A stretch of 64,000 nucleotides of DNA from Ceratodon purpureus (GCA_014871385.1 CM026426.1:67293692-67357691); one strand, 5' to 3'; shown: positions 1 through 11,646, counted from the first letter of the stretch. Program-made: numbers and translations. The notes: generated from the letters alone by a model not told the origin.

Positions 1-1119
1 CTGTTACCGTCAACTTCTTCTGGGACTGGAACTCATCACATTTTGAGCAACGAGCGAAGTTGTCTCCTGCCCATTTGGCGTAATATTCTGGATAGCTAAG
101 CCTCCTAATCTTGCTCAAGTTAGAAGCGGACATAGGAGGCAATCCACAGTCCGCAAAATGCTCATCGAGGATCGGAATTTGTTCCTTCCATTTGAAACTG
201 GAAGGCAGAACTTTAGCTACAACTGTCTCCCCTGAAGGCAGAACACGACTCTTGTGGGGCATGTGGTCGGCATGCCTGTCAAGGATGGCCCCTAGGACGG
301 CAGTTGCTACCACTGTGTGATTTCTAGGTTTACGTAAACCAGTATTACCGTGAAATTGAGCCTCGAAACCAGCAGCAACATACTTGGCATTTCTATAAAA
401 TGTACTGGAGCTCACTCCCATAATCTTCATCCATGCGAAAGGGCAAACATCTATGCCCTCCAGAGTCACCACACTCCTCCCCGCTCAATTCTTGTGGATC
501 TGTCTATGCACGTCGAGTTTTATGTGGTTACGGAACTCCACTGTGGTCTTGTCGTACATACGCGACCGTAGAGTAGAGATTTTATCTCTGGGATAGTGTT
601 GGACGCATAGGTGAGCGCAGCACGTGTTTGCAGCTACAGAGTTGATAGATGGCTGGGTCATCAGAAACTCAGCGTGACATGATATAGGTGAGGGGGTATT
701 CCTAGAGGAGTTATCATACGATCGGGTACGATCTCCCAAGGATCGGTTACGCTCCGCAACCCAACGGTTATACACATCACGTTGAATATGGTGCTTTAGG
801 CTAACTCCATCCAGATAGACGTGGCTGATAGGCCACGTTTTGAAGGAGTACCTCCAATCATCCTTTGACTCTTCTTCGACAAACGAACGTGATACCTGGA
901 CGACGACAACGGAATCAACAAGGGGACTAACCGTGTCAGATACCAAGCAAGACCGTGGGTTCCGGATCAAACCCTCTGCTAACGGGATATTGTCGTCAAT
1001 GTATATTGTTACAGTCTTGTTCTGCCATTGTCTTGAGGGTACAACCACAAACTCTGGAAGGTCTGGGTTTACGGGCGCTTCAACCGGTGCCTCGTCATCT
1101 GAGACATAATCCATTGTAC
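1..1119 (-). pseudogene. Transposase-like protein, N-terminal part (runs off the window)
   Basis: On the minus strand the frame opens at an ATG at 1114 (MDYVSDDEAP) and stays open to the window edge, about 370 codons, apart from one TGA at 485-487. An acidic N-terminus is followed by a Cys/His cluster (TCCAHLCVQHYPRD), a segment with VCPFAWMKIMGVSSSTFYR that looks like a helix-turn-helix, and GDNFARCSKCDEF near the edge, a second Cys pair. I recall this architecture from repetitive transposase-like genes of mosses and charophyte algae but cannot name the family. A splice acceptor (TTCCAG) lies just upstream of the ATG at 1120-1121, so the leader carries an intron; that intron holds the palindromes at 1207-1329. 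It could also be a dispersed host gene family. The catalytic half lies outside the window. Confidence 0.5.
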
Positions 1120-1206
1120 CTGGAATGCAACAGATCCAATTTTATGAGAACATATTATACTCCTTGAAGAGAATTCATCTTTAAATTTGAGAACTTATCC
1201 CAGGCG

Positions 1207-1329
1207 CAGTTTAGCTCAACTCGAGCTAAACTGTTCCTGGACTATGGGAAGCAGGAGTTTAGCTCAAGTCGAGCTAAACTGCTGCTGCCCTTTAGATGCA
1301 GCAGTTTAGCTCGACTCGAGCTAAACTGC
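1207..1329. repeat. Three palindromes, TTTAGCTCGA type
   Basis: Three near-perfect palindromes lie at about 1207-1233, 1256-1281 and 1301-1329, spaced 45-49 bp. Each has arms TTTAGCTCGA / TCGAGCTAAA, and CAG/CTG extends the pairing outward. They sit upstream of the minus-strand transposase-like ATG at 1114, beyond its leader acceptor, so probably within a leader intron. They belong to the same family as the array at 8058-8606. Confidence 0.9.
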
Positions 1330-1920
1330 CGTCCGCAAAAAGCGGCGCTTTAATAGTTGCTTCTATCTTCAGAATTCTGAGTCTTAGACTTAGAGTACGC
1401 TTACGGTGTCCGCTCTCAAACGTTTCCAAGAAGTAAAGAGAGACACTGCTAATACATTATGAATTGAAACAATCGCAAGCATACAACAACCAGAAATCAA
1501 TGAGTTGTACTGATGATTGGAGAAAACTAAAGAGAAGACGTACAAGAGAAACGGCGCAATACAGCTTCCGCCCAGAAAACAACCACCTCCAAGTGAGCGC
1601 CGAGAGCTCCTACACGCGAGAGAAGCAAGTGAGTAGAGAAAAGACTTCGGGCAGGGACGATTCCAGAGGTCATTCTCTAACGTGTGACTGTTTTTATGCC
1701 GCTTGAGTTTTGAAAATAGGCAGGAATCATGCATGACCATTCGTCCCTCCACATTTTGGGGTGTGAGAAAGCGCGGGAATTACCACTTTCCATACTTCTC
1801 GGCCCTTTAGATAGATGCAGATGCGAAATATTTGGTGCATTAAATTAAATGGGATGGGTTGGAAGTCCCTATAGCGCCAGACAGAGTGTTGACTTTTGGC
1901 CGCGAACTTTTCCTCCTCTA
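1330..1920. other. Probable promoter/leader side of the gene at 1-1119; no gene seen
   Basis: Moderately GC-rich sequence without a convincing ORF. Open frames on both strands at 1390-1752 overlap and have compositions of chance reading. By position it should hold the first non-coding exon and promoter of the minus-strand gene, but no TATA box stands out. Confidence 0.4.
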
Positions 1921-2009
1921 TCAGGGTTCAGGGTTTAGGGTATAGGGTTCAGGGTTAAGGGTTTAGGGTCTTAGGTCCAGGGTTAAGGGTTTAGGGTATA
2001 GGGTTAAGG
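1921..2009. repeat. Interstitial telomere-like repeat
   Basis: About 90 bp of degenerate tandem copies of the plant telomere heptamer: GGGTTTAGGG, GGGTATAGGG, GGGTTCAGGG, GGGTTAAGGG and GGGTCTTAGG. The units vary by one base and some are shortened. This is an old interstitial tract, not a chromosome end, because non-telomeric DNA continues on both sides. It supports a green-plant source. Confidence 0.85.
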
Positions 2010-2411
2010 CATTTCTAGGGACATTAAATATCTCGTATATGGAATAAAATTAAATCGAAAATTGTTTGAACCTATTTGAATTTTGTGAGTAAGGTTCATA
2101 CAGGGAAGTATATCGTTGCAAATATTCATACCTCCATGTAGTAGAGTATGTAATTTTTCTCAATTTCATTAGTATATATGATATATGAAATCAAATCATT
2201 ATATGTGAGTTCATGAATAGTTCTTGATAGACCTTGGTAGATATATTTTTAAATCTAGAATTATTTATTTATTCTACATATTTAGTCAGATATAATTATC
2301 ATGTATATATATTCATGTACTTTTATTTATGTCTCTATTTATTTCATAATGTGTTCTTTACGCCCTGAATGGTGTAGATTTGTTCTTTCGTTTCTGGAAC
2401 TCTACATCTTA

Positions 2412-2900
2412 ACATGTATATTTTTAATATACATGTTAGTATTATAATATGTATAATATAATTTTATATTCATTTACAAGTAGGTACTAATATATTCATT
2501 AACAATTTAATGTCCAATTAAGAATAGTACGAAAATAATAAACTATATTCTAATATATACAAATCTTAAAATGATATACAAGTATATTCAAGTATATACG
2601 AAATACATTGTTATAAATAATAGTATTAGATTATAGAATTCAATTCTTTTATCATGGCTAATTATATACATTTTTTAGAAGATTGAATTTTTTATATTCA
2701 ATCATGAGAAACAAATATTTAAACCATGGTATGCCTTGTATGATTGGCATGGAAATTACATAAACCCTAAATTATTTCATTAATGTTCTACCTTGACTTA
2801 TATTTGTACAATTTTATTACATTCTAATAAGAAAGTGGAATGTTTGGTTCATTCATTTTATAAAACAAAACTCATAAATTATGGATTCAAATGAAACGTA
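2412..2900. repeat. Left inverted arm of an AT-rich repeat cassette
   Basis: Read on the minus strand, this segment aligns with 4345-4860 along its whole length by eye, at roughly 80% identity. Shared landmarks include TATACTTGAATATA, GGCATACCATGGTTTAAAT, the CCAATCATA block and CATTCCACTTTCTTATTAGA. The outer edge near 2412 is where the match stops. The two arms enclose the duplicated-domain gene at 3223-3738. Confidence 0.8.
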
Positions 2901-3222
2901 TTAAACCAATGATCATAATTATAATTGTAGTATTAATATATAATATCGAGAAAGGCTCTAGATGCTTGTCTAAGCATACAATTCCATTAATCAATTATTT
3001 AATAATAAATTAAAATGACACATTTAAGTAAATCCGGACTTTCGAAAGCCCACATCGGTCAAAGTCCCGTTACCGAGTCTGGTCAAAGTCCCCTTCGTTA
3101 CTTTGGAACATTCGGCTTCCTGCCCATGCCGCTTCATAAGCATAAGTTCCTTTGGGCGACAAAACAGTTGTTTCATTCTTAGTTTCCCTTGTGTTTCATC
3201 TACTTGTAGTTCATTTGCTGTG

Positions 3223-3738
3223 ATGAGGAGGTCAGGCGGTGGTTTTAGGGTGTCAAGTTACCCGCCAGACGAGTGGGAGGTGGTTGTTTCCCAACAAGGA
3301 GTGGAGGAGCTTCGTCCGTGGTTTATGGCGGTGGAACACGCCCGTGGTCGCGGCGTAGAGATGTCCTCGTGGAACCTCATTGCACGCCAAATGCAGCCTG
3401 GTGTGGAGTGGGATTGGACTATTGCACATGGTCTAGAGCAACTGGAGATTATGAACGCTTCCAACATTAAGTTTCCCCTCACCTCCGGCAAGGGCTTCTC
3501 TAATGAGGATGAGTGGGAGCCGGTTGTTTGGCCACAAGGAGTGGAGGAGCTTCGTTCGTGGTTTATGGCGGTGGAACGCGCCCGTGGTAGCGGCGTAGCC
3601 ATTCCCTTGTGGAACCGCATTGCACGCCTAATGCAGCCTGGTGTGGAGTGGGATTGGACTCTTGCACATACTCTAGAGCAAGTGGAGATTATGACCGCTT
3701 CCAACATCAATTTTCCCCTCTCCTCCGGGGAGGTCTGA
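3223..3738 (+). CDS. Small protein of two tandem 80-residue repeats, unknown function
   Basis: From the ATG at 3223 (MRRSGGGFRVSSYPPD) the frame encodes about 171 residues ending at a TGA at 3736-3738. The protein is mostly two copies of one unit, about residues 16-95 and 96-171, each starting DEWE.VV..QGVEEL and ending ASNI.FPL.SG. The DNA copies are offset by exactly 240 bp and are about 88% alike by eye. Conserved W, QGVEELR.WFMAVE and LMQPGVEWDWT suggest a folded domain, but I do not recognise it. The open frame in both halves after duplication hints at constraint or youth. It lies between long inverted AT-rich arms, so it may be cargo of a fold-back element; it could instead be a host gene that repeats have flanked. 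Confidence 0.5.
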   Translation: MRRSGGGFRVSSYPPDEWEVVVSQQGVEELRPWFMAVEHARGRGVEMSSWNLIARQMQPGVEWDWTIAHGLEQLEIMNASNIKFPLTSGKGFSNEDEWEPVVWPQGVEELRSWFMAVERARGSGVAIPLWNRIARLMQPGVEWDWTLAHTLEQVEIMTASNINFPLSSGEV

Positions 3739-4344
3739 TTCTAATGGCTGATTCTAATGAGGAGGGGAGCGAGAATTTGGAGAGCCCACCACATGAGTGA
3801 GTAGGTGAAATGTAATCTCCAAGGAACCCTTAACCTTGCTCTTACTTTGATGTTTTCATAGTAATAGATTGCGTTTGCTGTATGTATTGCGCAGAATTTT
3901 AATGGCTGATGCTGAGTTCGTGGTGATTGTCAGGAGGATGAGTCCTTGCTTTTGACATGCACTTTTCCGTTTTAAACCCTAAACATCATACCATCTGATC
4001 CTGTTTTTCTCTTTGCTCCTGAACTTGCAGGCATCTTTGATATACTTCTACGATTTTACTTTTTGCTGCTAATCACCTCAGATATGGAATGGGGACTTTA
4101 AGAAGTAGTTAGCAGGACCGTTATATTATACGATATTTGGAAACCATAGATGTAAAAACAGATGACTTTCATCTTTTGGTAACTTTTGCTGATGGTGTTC
4201 ATCGTGTGGATTGTAAACTGTTTTTGGAATGGAATGCCTTCAAAACAGGGTTCTTCTAGACAAAAACCAGTGTTTCATCTGATGCTTTTATATTTGTATA
4301 TTTTGTATTCTAATATTTCCATGCTATCTAATAAATGTAGTAGT
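3739..4344. other. Spacer downstream of the duplicated-domain gene; nothing recognised
   Basis: The first 60 bp contain a partial third echo of the repeat end (GCTGATTCTAATGAGGAGG). The rest has no ORF of note and becomes AT-rich toward the right inverted arm. Confidence 0.4.
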
Positions 4345-4860
4345 AAATTTCGTTTGAATCCATGAATTATGAATTTTGTTTTTTAAAATTATGCAAATGA
4401 AGCAAACATTCCACTTTCTTATTAGAATGTAATAAAATTGTACGAATATTAGTCAAGATAGAACGTTAATGAATTGATTAAGATTTTTGTAATTTACATG
4501 CCAATCATAGAAGGCATACCATGGTTTAAATATTCGCTTCTCATGAATATATATAAAAAACCATAAACCTTTTAAAAAATATAAAGAATTTGCCATAATA
4601 AATGAATTGAATTCTATAATTTAATACTTTTATTTTTAACAATGTACTTCGTATATATACTTGAATATATTTGTATATCATTTTTAGATTTGTATATACT
4701 TGAATATAGATTATTATTCTCGTATTATAATCAATAATTAAATATAAAATTGTAAATGAATATATTAGTACCTTAGTATACTATACTATATTATTATATT
4801 ATAATTAAATTATGATACTAACATGTACTTTAAGAATATGATGATTATATTTAGGTAAAT
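4345..4860. repeat. Right inverted arm of the AT-rich repeat cassette
   Basis: Reverse complement partner of 2412-2900. It begins CGTTTGAATCCATGAATTA and ends near TACTAACATGTACTTTAAG. A further direct copy of its outer half lies at 5637-5960, so this is a dispersed repeat family and not a unique hairpin. Confidence 0.8.
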
Positions 4861-6620
4861 ATGTTTCCAATTTGAGTATATGAAATTCATTATCATTGCA
4901 AATAGTGTATTTAAATTTGATGCTTTAGTCAAATAATTACAAATTATTATTACAAAATTGGAAGAAGCATTTGTTTAGGTAGAACGTTATTGAATTGATT
5001 AAAATTTAGTTAATTCAAAAAATTCAAAAATCAAAATCTAATGTAGATTCTGAAATGTATATGAATGCAAATATAATCAAAATGCAATACCAACTTTACA
5101 CAAAGCAAGCATGTTTTGAAGCATTGTAAAATATTACCAATACTTTTCATCAGAACCCTAAAAAAACGAGTTCCCTATCTTGTTTAGTTTTCATTGGAAC
5201 TCACATTGGGTTGGCAACCTCAACCCCATTCACAGTACACATTAAGGGACATGGTTCTCCAATCCCATGTGAGTTATTGGAGCCATCATGGTGAATTCTT
5301 CCTAAGGTAAGAAAGAACAGGTTTACCAAACCATATGGGGTTAACAATATGGAGACTGAAGCACACTATCTATCTTTAAAGTAAATTCCTTTAAAAAGTT
5401 AGTTTATACCCCCTCACAACCCGAATCAGGTTCATACAAATAAAATTAAAAAAAGGACAATAATATTTAACTCGCAATTCTTACAAATATTAATATTACC
5501 ATTCAGTGATTCTGATATAACTAACATTATTATTCCGTAATGAAAATCAAATTTTCAAATTGCAGTATCTATGTACATGCTTGTATATGAATTCTGAATT
5601 ATCAAAATCTTTGAAATGGCATGGAAGTTTTTTGGAATAGAATTCTAATTCAGTATACATACACAAAATTTTTATTAAACACACAATGTATTTCGTATAA
5701 TACATACTTGAATATATTTGTATATCATTTTAAGATTTGTATATACCTGAATATAGATTTTTATTCTCGTACTATAATCATTAATTAAATATGATATTCT
5801 AAATGAATATATTAGTACCTTAGTATACTATCATAATTTATTATATAATAGATAAATTATGATACTAACATGTACTTTAAGAATATGATGATAACATTTA
5901 TGTAAATATGTTTCCAATTAGAGTATAGTGAATTCCTTTCATTGCTAACTAGAGTATTAACTTCATAGATCTGAAAGGATTATTGTGATAATTAAATTTA
6001 AAGACGTCTCATATTCGATTAATATTAGTAAAGATAACATATACGTTTAAAAAGTAGAATATTTGCTACTCATGAATATTTTTAGTTTCGTACAAATTAG
6101 GTTTTTCTAATAAGAAGCTAATTCGTATAAAAATATTAGATTCTCATGAATATATTATCAAAGTACTATATTTATACCTTATTAGATAGTATTGAATATG
6201 TACGAAATTTTTAATAATTGCATCTAATGAATAAATATAAAAATTTAAGTTCTCTAAAAAATGTTAATAATTTGCCTGCTTAGATTTTGTCAAGTAACTA
6301 TACCATTACACAATATCATATATTAATATTACAACAATGATGACCATCAATGTGGGAGGATTCATTTGATCCATTTAATGAGGATTTTATTTTTGGAATA
6401 TATAAAAAAGAGTAAGGAAATTAAGTTTCGTATATATTTGAAAAATGCGAAAATGTATTGGTCAGGGTAGAACGTTATTAATTCGATTACAATTTAGAGA
6501 ATTTCATGCCAATCATACGAGGCATACAATAACCCGGAGTTATTTTAAAAGATGATTATTTTGCCTATTGTAAAGAATATTACATCATGTAATTTTAATT
6601 GCTCGAATTTAAATAAAAAA
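4861..6620. other. AT-rich repeat-derived DNA, no gene
   Basis: Apart from the repeat copies at 5637-5960 and about 6455-6530, this stretch is AT-rich without an ORF of 60 codons on either strand. A slightly richer patch at 5150-5420 holds no recognisable coding sequence. Confidence 0.5.
5637..5960. repeat. Third copy of the AT-rich repeat (direct with the right arm)
   Basis: Matches 4620-4905 in the same orientation, sharing ATGTATTTCGTATA, TTGTATATCATTTT, TATTAGTACCTTAGTATACT and ACTAACATGTACTTTAAG. It extends slightly further outward (GTAAATATGTTTCCAATT) than the left arm does. A shorter fragment of the inner part recurs at about 6455-6530 (GGGTAGAACGTTATTAATTC, ATGCCAATCATACGAGGCAT). Confidence 0.75.
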
Positions 6621-6626
6621 TAAATA

Positions 6627-7294
6627 CTATACGCGCGGGGACGGGCCACGGACCCCGCGGCGATGGAGGTAGACTTTTGGCGGCGCGGTTATGAGCCCCA
6701 GGAGGGTGAAGAACCCGACCCCGTCTTCACTCACAGACCTTCTCTCTCCCTCTGTCTGTGTGTGTTTGTGTTGTGGCGCGCTTTGTTCTTTGTTGTGGCG
6801 CGCTTTGTGTATCTTTGTTGTTTTGCAACTGTTGCTTTCCACTCTTTGCCGCGAAGTGGAGCTGTAGATTCATTCCCTTTCGTAGTGTTTCCCCCGAAGT
6901 CTTTGCTCTGTCCAGTAGTTTAGGGATTACGTGAAGGTGGGTTTTGGGTTTTGGATGTCCTCCTTTGTTTCCGCATGCTCTTGTTGTGTATTGGGGTTTG
7001 AAGAGTTTTATAGGGAAGTCTTTTGGGGTTGGGTCCCCTCGGTCTTTTCTTCTACATCTCGTCCGAGATTTATAGATTTGTAGGGTTTGGGCAATTTGGT
7101 TGTTGTTCAAGGGCTCGGTGTCTTGGTTCATTTCCGCAAGCTCTTGTTCCGCATGCTCTTGGTGTTCATATGAGAAGACATTGCGCTGGATTGCAAAAAC
7201 TGAGTTGATTTCTAGCTCTGAATAGATTGAAAAACGCGGAAGGTGGTGGAGATTTTGGAGCTGTACTGAGTACGGGTCTTTTGAGACGATTTCC
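6627..7294 (+). promoter_or_regulatory. Probable promoter and non-coding first exon of the gene at 7996
   Basis: Composition changes sharply here from AT-rich to a GC-rich patch followed by a pyrimidine-rich CT/TG leader (TCTCTCTCCCTCTGTCTG). A good donor (CCAG|GTCAGT) near 7294 and an acceptor (TTCTGCAG) ending at 7939 would remove a 5' leader intron before the ATG at 7996. The direct repeat GTGGCGCGCTTTGT at about 6773 and 6796 lies in the leader. Frames open across it on both strands show no conserved protein. This is inference from splice sites and position. Confidence 0.35.
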
Positions 7295-7939
7295 AGGTCA
7301 GTAATCATCTTCCTCCTCTTCTTGCAGTTTTCGCTGCGTCTTTGTTTCATTCAGCGCTATCAGCATTGGAAATTCACTTTTTCTTTGCAAATTCGGTATT
7401 TCGGTAGAAGCCTTTCTGTGTCTATATGTGCATTCTGCATAATTTTGTAATTTGCGTCTGTGGTTGAGTGTCTGTGTGCGTATGTGGGTGTGTGTCTGTG
7501 TGTCTCTGGTACCGTGTATTGTGTCTGTCTGTTTCTGTGACTATGTGTATTGTGTATATAGTCTGTGTCTGTCTGTCAATGACTATCTGTCTCGGAATTC
7601 TGTTCGAACTGTGTATGTGTCTGTCTTTATGTGAATTAATGTCAGGTTTGTCTGAATGACTGTGTCAATGCATGTGTGTATTATAAAATGCTTGCAATAG
7701 CATATTACTTTTATTGTGCTTTACATATCAACGTCAGGTGCATTGCATTGTAGTTTTTGATCTATCTTTTATTGGATATGTATCTAGTTTGGGATGCCAT
7801 AGAATCTGATTATAGGGATTTATGGAAGCACTGTAATTGTTGATCTTCCGACTTTTCCAGAACTAGTGTGATGGGAAGTGAAACATTTGTATCATTCTCG
7901 GATTCGTGTTCTGACCTTTTGAAGTGCCTTCTTTTCTGC
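7295..7939. other. Probable leader intron, TG-rich, no gene
   Basis: A TGTGTCTGTCTGT-rich low-complexity stretch at about 7450-7660 and otherwise plain sequence between a plausible donor and acceptor. Open frames here are artefacts of the TGT repeats. Confidence 0.35.
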
Positions 7940-8057
7940 AGGCAAAACACGTTTCACGAGCATTACAACAAAGGGAATTGAGTAATAAACTGAAAATGGC
8001 CGACAGGTACTAAATATTTCTGCAAATTCCGTAATCAATCCCTCAAAAATCAAGAGA

Positions 8058-8606
8058 AGTTTAGCTCGAGTCGAGTTGAACTGCGTGCGGAAGACAACTC
8101 TCGCTTGACAGTTTAGCTCGACTCGAGCTAAACTCACATTCAACATGTATTACAAAAGATCAATAAAATGAAAATACTTTAAAAATAGTCCATTAATTGC
8201 TACAGTTTAGCTCGACTCGAGCTAAACTGCAGCCAAATACTATTTTGTACAGTGCAGGTAAGCTCGATTCGAGAGAAACCACAGTGTACTAAGTAACATT
8301 TGGCCATAGTTTAGCTCAACTCGAGCTAAACTGCTTGGGCTCCCACCATGGGATCCTCGCAGTTTAGCTCGAGTCGAGCTAAACTGCAAGGCTCTAATGC
8401 TGAAAGCCCAAGCAGTTTAGCTCGAGTCGAGCTAAACTGTAGAGCTCCCACCATGGGAGCTCTACAGTTTAGCTCGACTCGAGCTAAACTGCTTGGGCAT
8501 TAAGCATGGGAGCCCATGCAGTTTAGCTCGAGTCGAGCTAAACTGCTGGGATGTCATGTGTTATATTTTTAACAGAACCAACATTTAGCTCGAATCAAGC
8601 TAAATG
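8058..8606. repeat. Regular array of about ten palindromes in intron 1
   Basis: Palindromes of the form CAGTTTAGCTCGA / TCGAGCTAAACTG start at about 8058, 8111, 8204, 8255 (degenerate), 8308, 8359, 8412, 8464, 8517 and 8582 (short). Intervals are 53, 93, 51, 53, 51, 53, 52, 53 and 65 bp, so the period is about 52 bp with one long gap. The central dinucleotide step alternates between GAGTC and GACTC forms. The whole array lies in the intron between the donor at 8007 and the acceptor ending at 8646. Spacers of about 24 bp also contain smaller palindromes (GCTCCCACCATGGGAGC). Confidence 0.92.
8406..8498. repeat. Perfect 45-bp inverted repeat with 3-bp centre
   Basis: Two array units and the spacer between them form one larger palindrome. 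Arms 8406-8450 and 8454-8498 are exact reverse complements around a 3-base centre at 8451-8453. The outer edges read GCCCAAGCAG and CTGCTTGGGC. Such a structure should form a strong hairpin in RNA or a cruciform in DNA. Perfect arms imply recent origin or active correction. Confidence 0.9.
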
Positions 8607-10117
8607 GCTTTGAATTTCTCTAATGTTAAACGTCTCCTCCTTGCAGTGAGGAGAAAACAAGGGTAATTGGGGCGCTACAACATTTCTTCAAGCCTGTTCC
8701 TCACTCGGATTCGGATGACGATGACGGGGATGACTCAAACACATTTGAGCCGTGGACCTTCAAAGACCCCTCGAAGGTCAAAAATTGGACATTGCGATGG
8801 GTTGCACACACCCCATACCTTACCTTCGCAACCATTTTCAAGGGTGAAGTCGATGATCCCCACGTCATCGACATGGAAACCAAGGTCACCGAGTTTGACT
8901 ATAAGGGGAGAGATCAAATAAAGATCCTCTGCTCATCTATGGAGACTCATCCATACCTCTTCTCCATAATAGTAGACGTAGCAGAGAAGCTCTTCGACTC
9001 GATTTCCTTAATGGAAAGTCTGTCGAATTCACCCTACGACGAGATAGTAACCACAATGAGGCAAGAAGTACTGGACAGGAAGTGGGCGACCAAAGATGGA
9101 CGAACTCTCTCGGCGAAATCCCTAGCGTGGAAACTGAGGAATGTTGTCAGCACCCTTACGCTTCGCGCAACGGAGGCAAAGGTTAAGCAGAACCTTGGAA
9201 AATCTCATATTGACGTTTCTAGAGTGACAGCAACCGGGAGCCAAATGGGAAGCCAACAGACAGGACGCAGTAGGGGGAGAGAAATAGTTCCTTCCCAAAG
9301 CCGGGGCGCTTCTGCAACTTCCACACCCCTCTCACCATTGAAGAAGAAAGGCCTCGAGAAGAAAACCTGACAAGCCAAAGCCCAAGAAGGACTTGCTCTT
9401 ATCTGCGGAGGACTTGGCAACAAGTTTGAACTCTGTTCTTGGGGAACTCCCAAAGGTGAACAAGGTTGGAGAGGTCCTGGACTTCAATAACGCCAATCGA
9501 ATTTACCAGAATTTTTTCGCTGATTGCTAGGACGAGTTCGTCTTTAAAACGAATGGGCAACCAAAGAAGTTCAGAGTGGACGTGACGCGGTGCAAGCCCG
9601 CACCGGCTCATTGGACTATCCGTGCATATGAGAAGCGGGGCATGGAGGAGATGAAGAATTACTTGGTCAACATGCCGGATAGGACACAGAAGCAAACCCT
9701 GTGTCTGATGCCAGACACGAAGGCACGCCCACAACTAGAAGAGGATCTAAGGGGCTGTACATTCAACATCATCAACGGGCAACACAGCGTTGCGGCGTCA
9801 AAATCTCTCATCGAGGATAACGCCAGTGAGGAGTTGGTGAGGGACTTAAGGAGGTGGGACGCGTACATCGTTTGGACGCATGATGTTGATAGCTGCGAAA
9901 GATCTCAGCATTCTATAATCGGGTGAACCATCTCGCACCCTTTAAGCCAACTTGGGCGAGCAATATACTTGCCTCAAGAAAAGTGTGGGTGAAGTATGGT
10001 AAGCCGCAACAGAAACATGCTGCCGCTGGTGCACCCGAGCGCAGGAGTACAGGTCCAAAAAGTAATCCAGCGTTGAAGACATAGGACGTAAGTTCACTGA
10101 TTCATTAGCATTAGCAG

Positions 10118-10206
10118 TTTAGCTCGACTCGAGCTAAATATTGATAATCTTCTTTGTTTCCAATATTCTGGTGTATCTCGAGGAATTTAGCTCGACTCAA
10201 GCTAAA
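10118..10206. repeat. Two palindromes in intron 2
   Basis: TTTAGCTCGACTCGAGCTAAA at about 10118-10138 and an imperfect copy at 10186-10206 lie between the GTAAGT donor at 10088 and the acceptor ending at 10256. Confidence 0.88.
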
Positions 10207-11646
10207 GAGTAGTTCCGTGACAGCATCATCTAAGGTTTCTTCCTGTGGGTATGCAGAACTTCGTGAATGCAATCAGGGAGCGCTTTGCTATGATCGATGT
10301 GGCGAAGCATCAAGCCATGGTGGCGAAGAAGGGAGGGAAGAACACTATCTCCCTAACAAACGAGCTGTTTATCATCACATCCAGTGATGAAACATGGGAC
10401 CTGTGGAAGTAGGTGATCGTGTCTGCGGCATGTGGTGGACTCATTGATCCTGACACCGAAGCACCTCATAAGAAATTCTATGAGAAGAAGGGGTTCGTTC
10501 CAGACAAGGATGGGACGCTTCCGAGGGAGTTCTTCAAATGGCTCGGGAACTTGACAGAGGCAGATCACTAGAAGCTGTGTAAGCACATCCTGCATAAGTC
10601 TGGGCCAAGTCGGAAGTACACATATCCGAAGGTGACCATCAAGCAGAATACGAGTGTATTGGAGGACTGCTACTCGGTCAAGGAGTGGGCAGAGCGGAGA
10701 AAACGTAAGGCTGTAGCTCAAGCAGAGTTCAACAACATTAATCCAACGCTCCATTTATTCAAAAGAGACGGCTTTGATGTACCCGCTTGGAAGCATTCAA
10801 GAAGGCTTACTATGTCTCCAAGGAGTCGAAGCACGTTCTGCTTGATTGGGGTATTCGAGACTCGTACTGGACTAACTCCAGAGCTACACAGTTCCGCAAC
10901 AAGTCGGCCAAGGATCTCTCCCCATATGCGGTTGAGTTCTTTAAAACCTTCCTGAAGGTTCGACATGCATTTCAGTGTCCTTCAGCTGAGATGTGGTTCC
11001 TCCCATTCATCAGGGAGCCTCGACTCACCTTCGGATCTTGGCCCTCTGATATATGGAGGTTGGCGGGCGGCGCACTCACATTCGGAATCATCGACTTCCG
11101 GTTCCTCCCAACCTACAAGACAAGGCATAACTACACTTTGGAGAACCCCTTCTTCATAGAGTTCTTCAAAATGATCGATGAGTATGGTCAGCCCCAGTTT
11201 GGCGATGTTCGCCACTGGCTTCTCATTTGCGGAGGCGATGAGGACTTCGCCGAGGTGCTCACTTGGGTGGAGCAAAACACCTTGAGTGGTCGTAGAAGAG
11301 TCCATTCGGAGTATTTACCCGCTCCTAACGAGCGACTCGGCGGACACCCCCCAAAGAGCAGAATCGCGATGGAACCCGTCAAACTCCTGTTTCTCATTGA
11401 TGATAATTTACTTGAGAACGATGGGTCAACGCCAAAACCTCTGAGCAAGTACACAACTCCGGACCACCCACTGTACACGGACAACAGGAAGTTCAACGAA
11501 AGGAGGTACGCAATGTATCCATCCGAGTTAAGGATGGAGTTCTACCTACAGGTCCACGACACTTTCTGCAATACTGGGGGGGGGCGGTTTATCAGCTCTA
11601 TGCTGGAACGAAGTCCCTCATGGCCGCCGTGGTAAGTGTTTCCACA

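Noticed and set aside
3258-3710. Antisense 150-codon ORF over the duplicated-domain gene
   Set aside because: Shadow of the plus-strand repeats; the plus frame has the coherent two-unit protein.
7452-7659. Small Cys/Val-rich proteins
   Set aside because: Both frames derive from TGTGTCTG repeats in a probable intron.
8058-8606. CRISPR array (regular repeats about 28 bp, spacers about 24 bp)
   Set aside because: The surrounding DNA is eukaryotic with spliceosomal introns. The repeats are full palindromes with imperfect copies, spacers are partly related to each other, and no cas gene is near.
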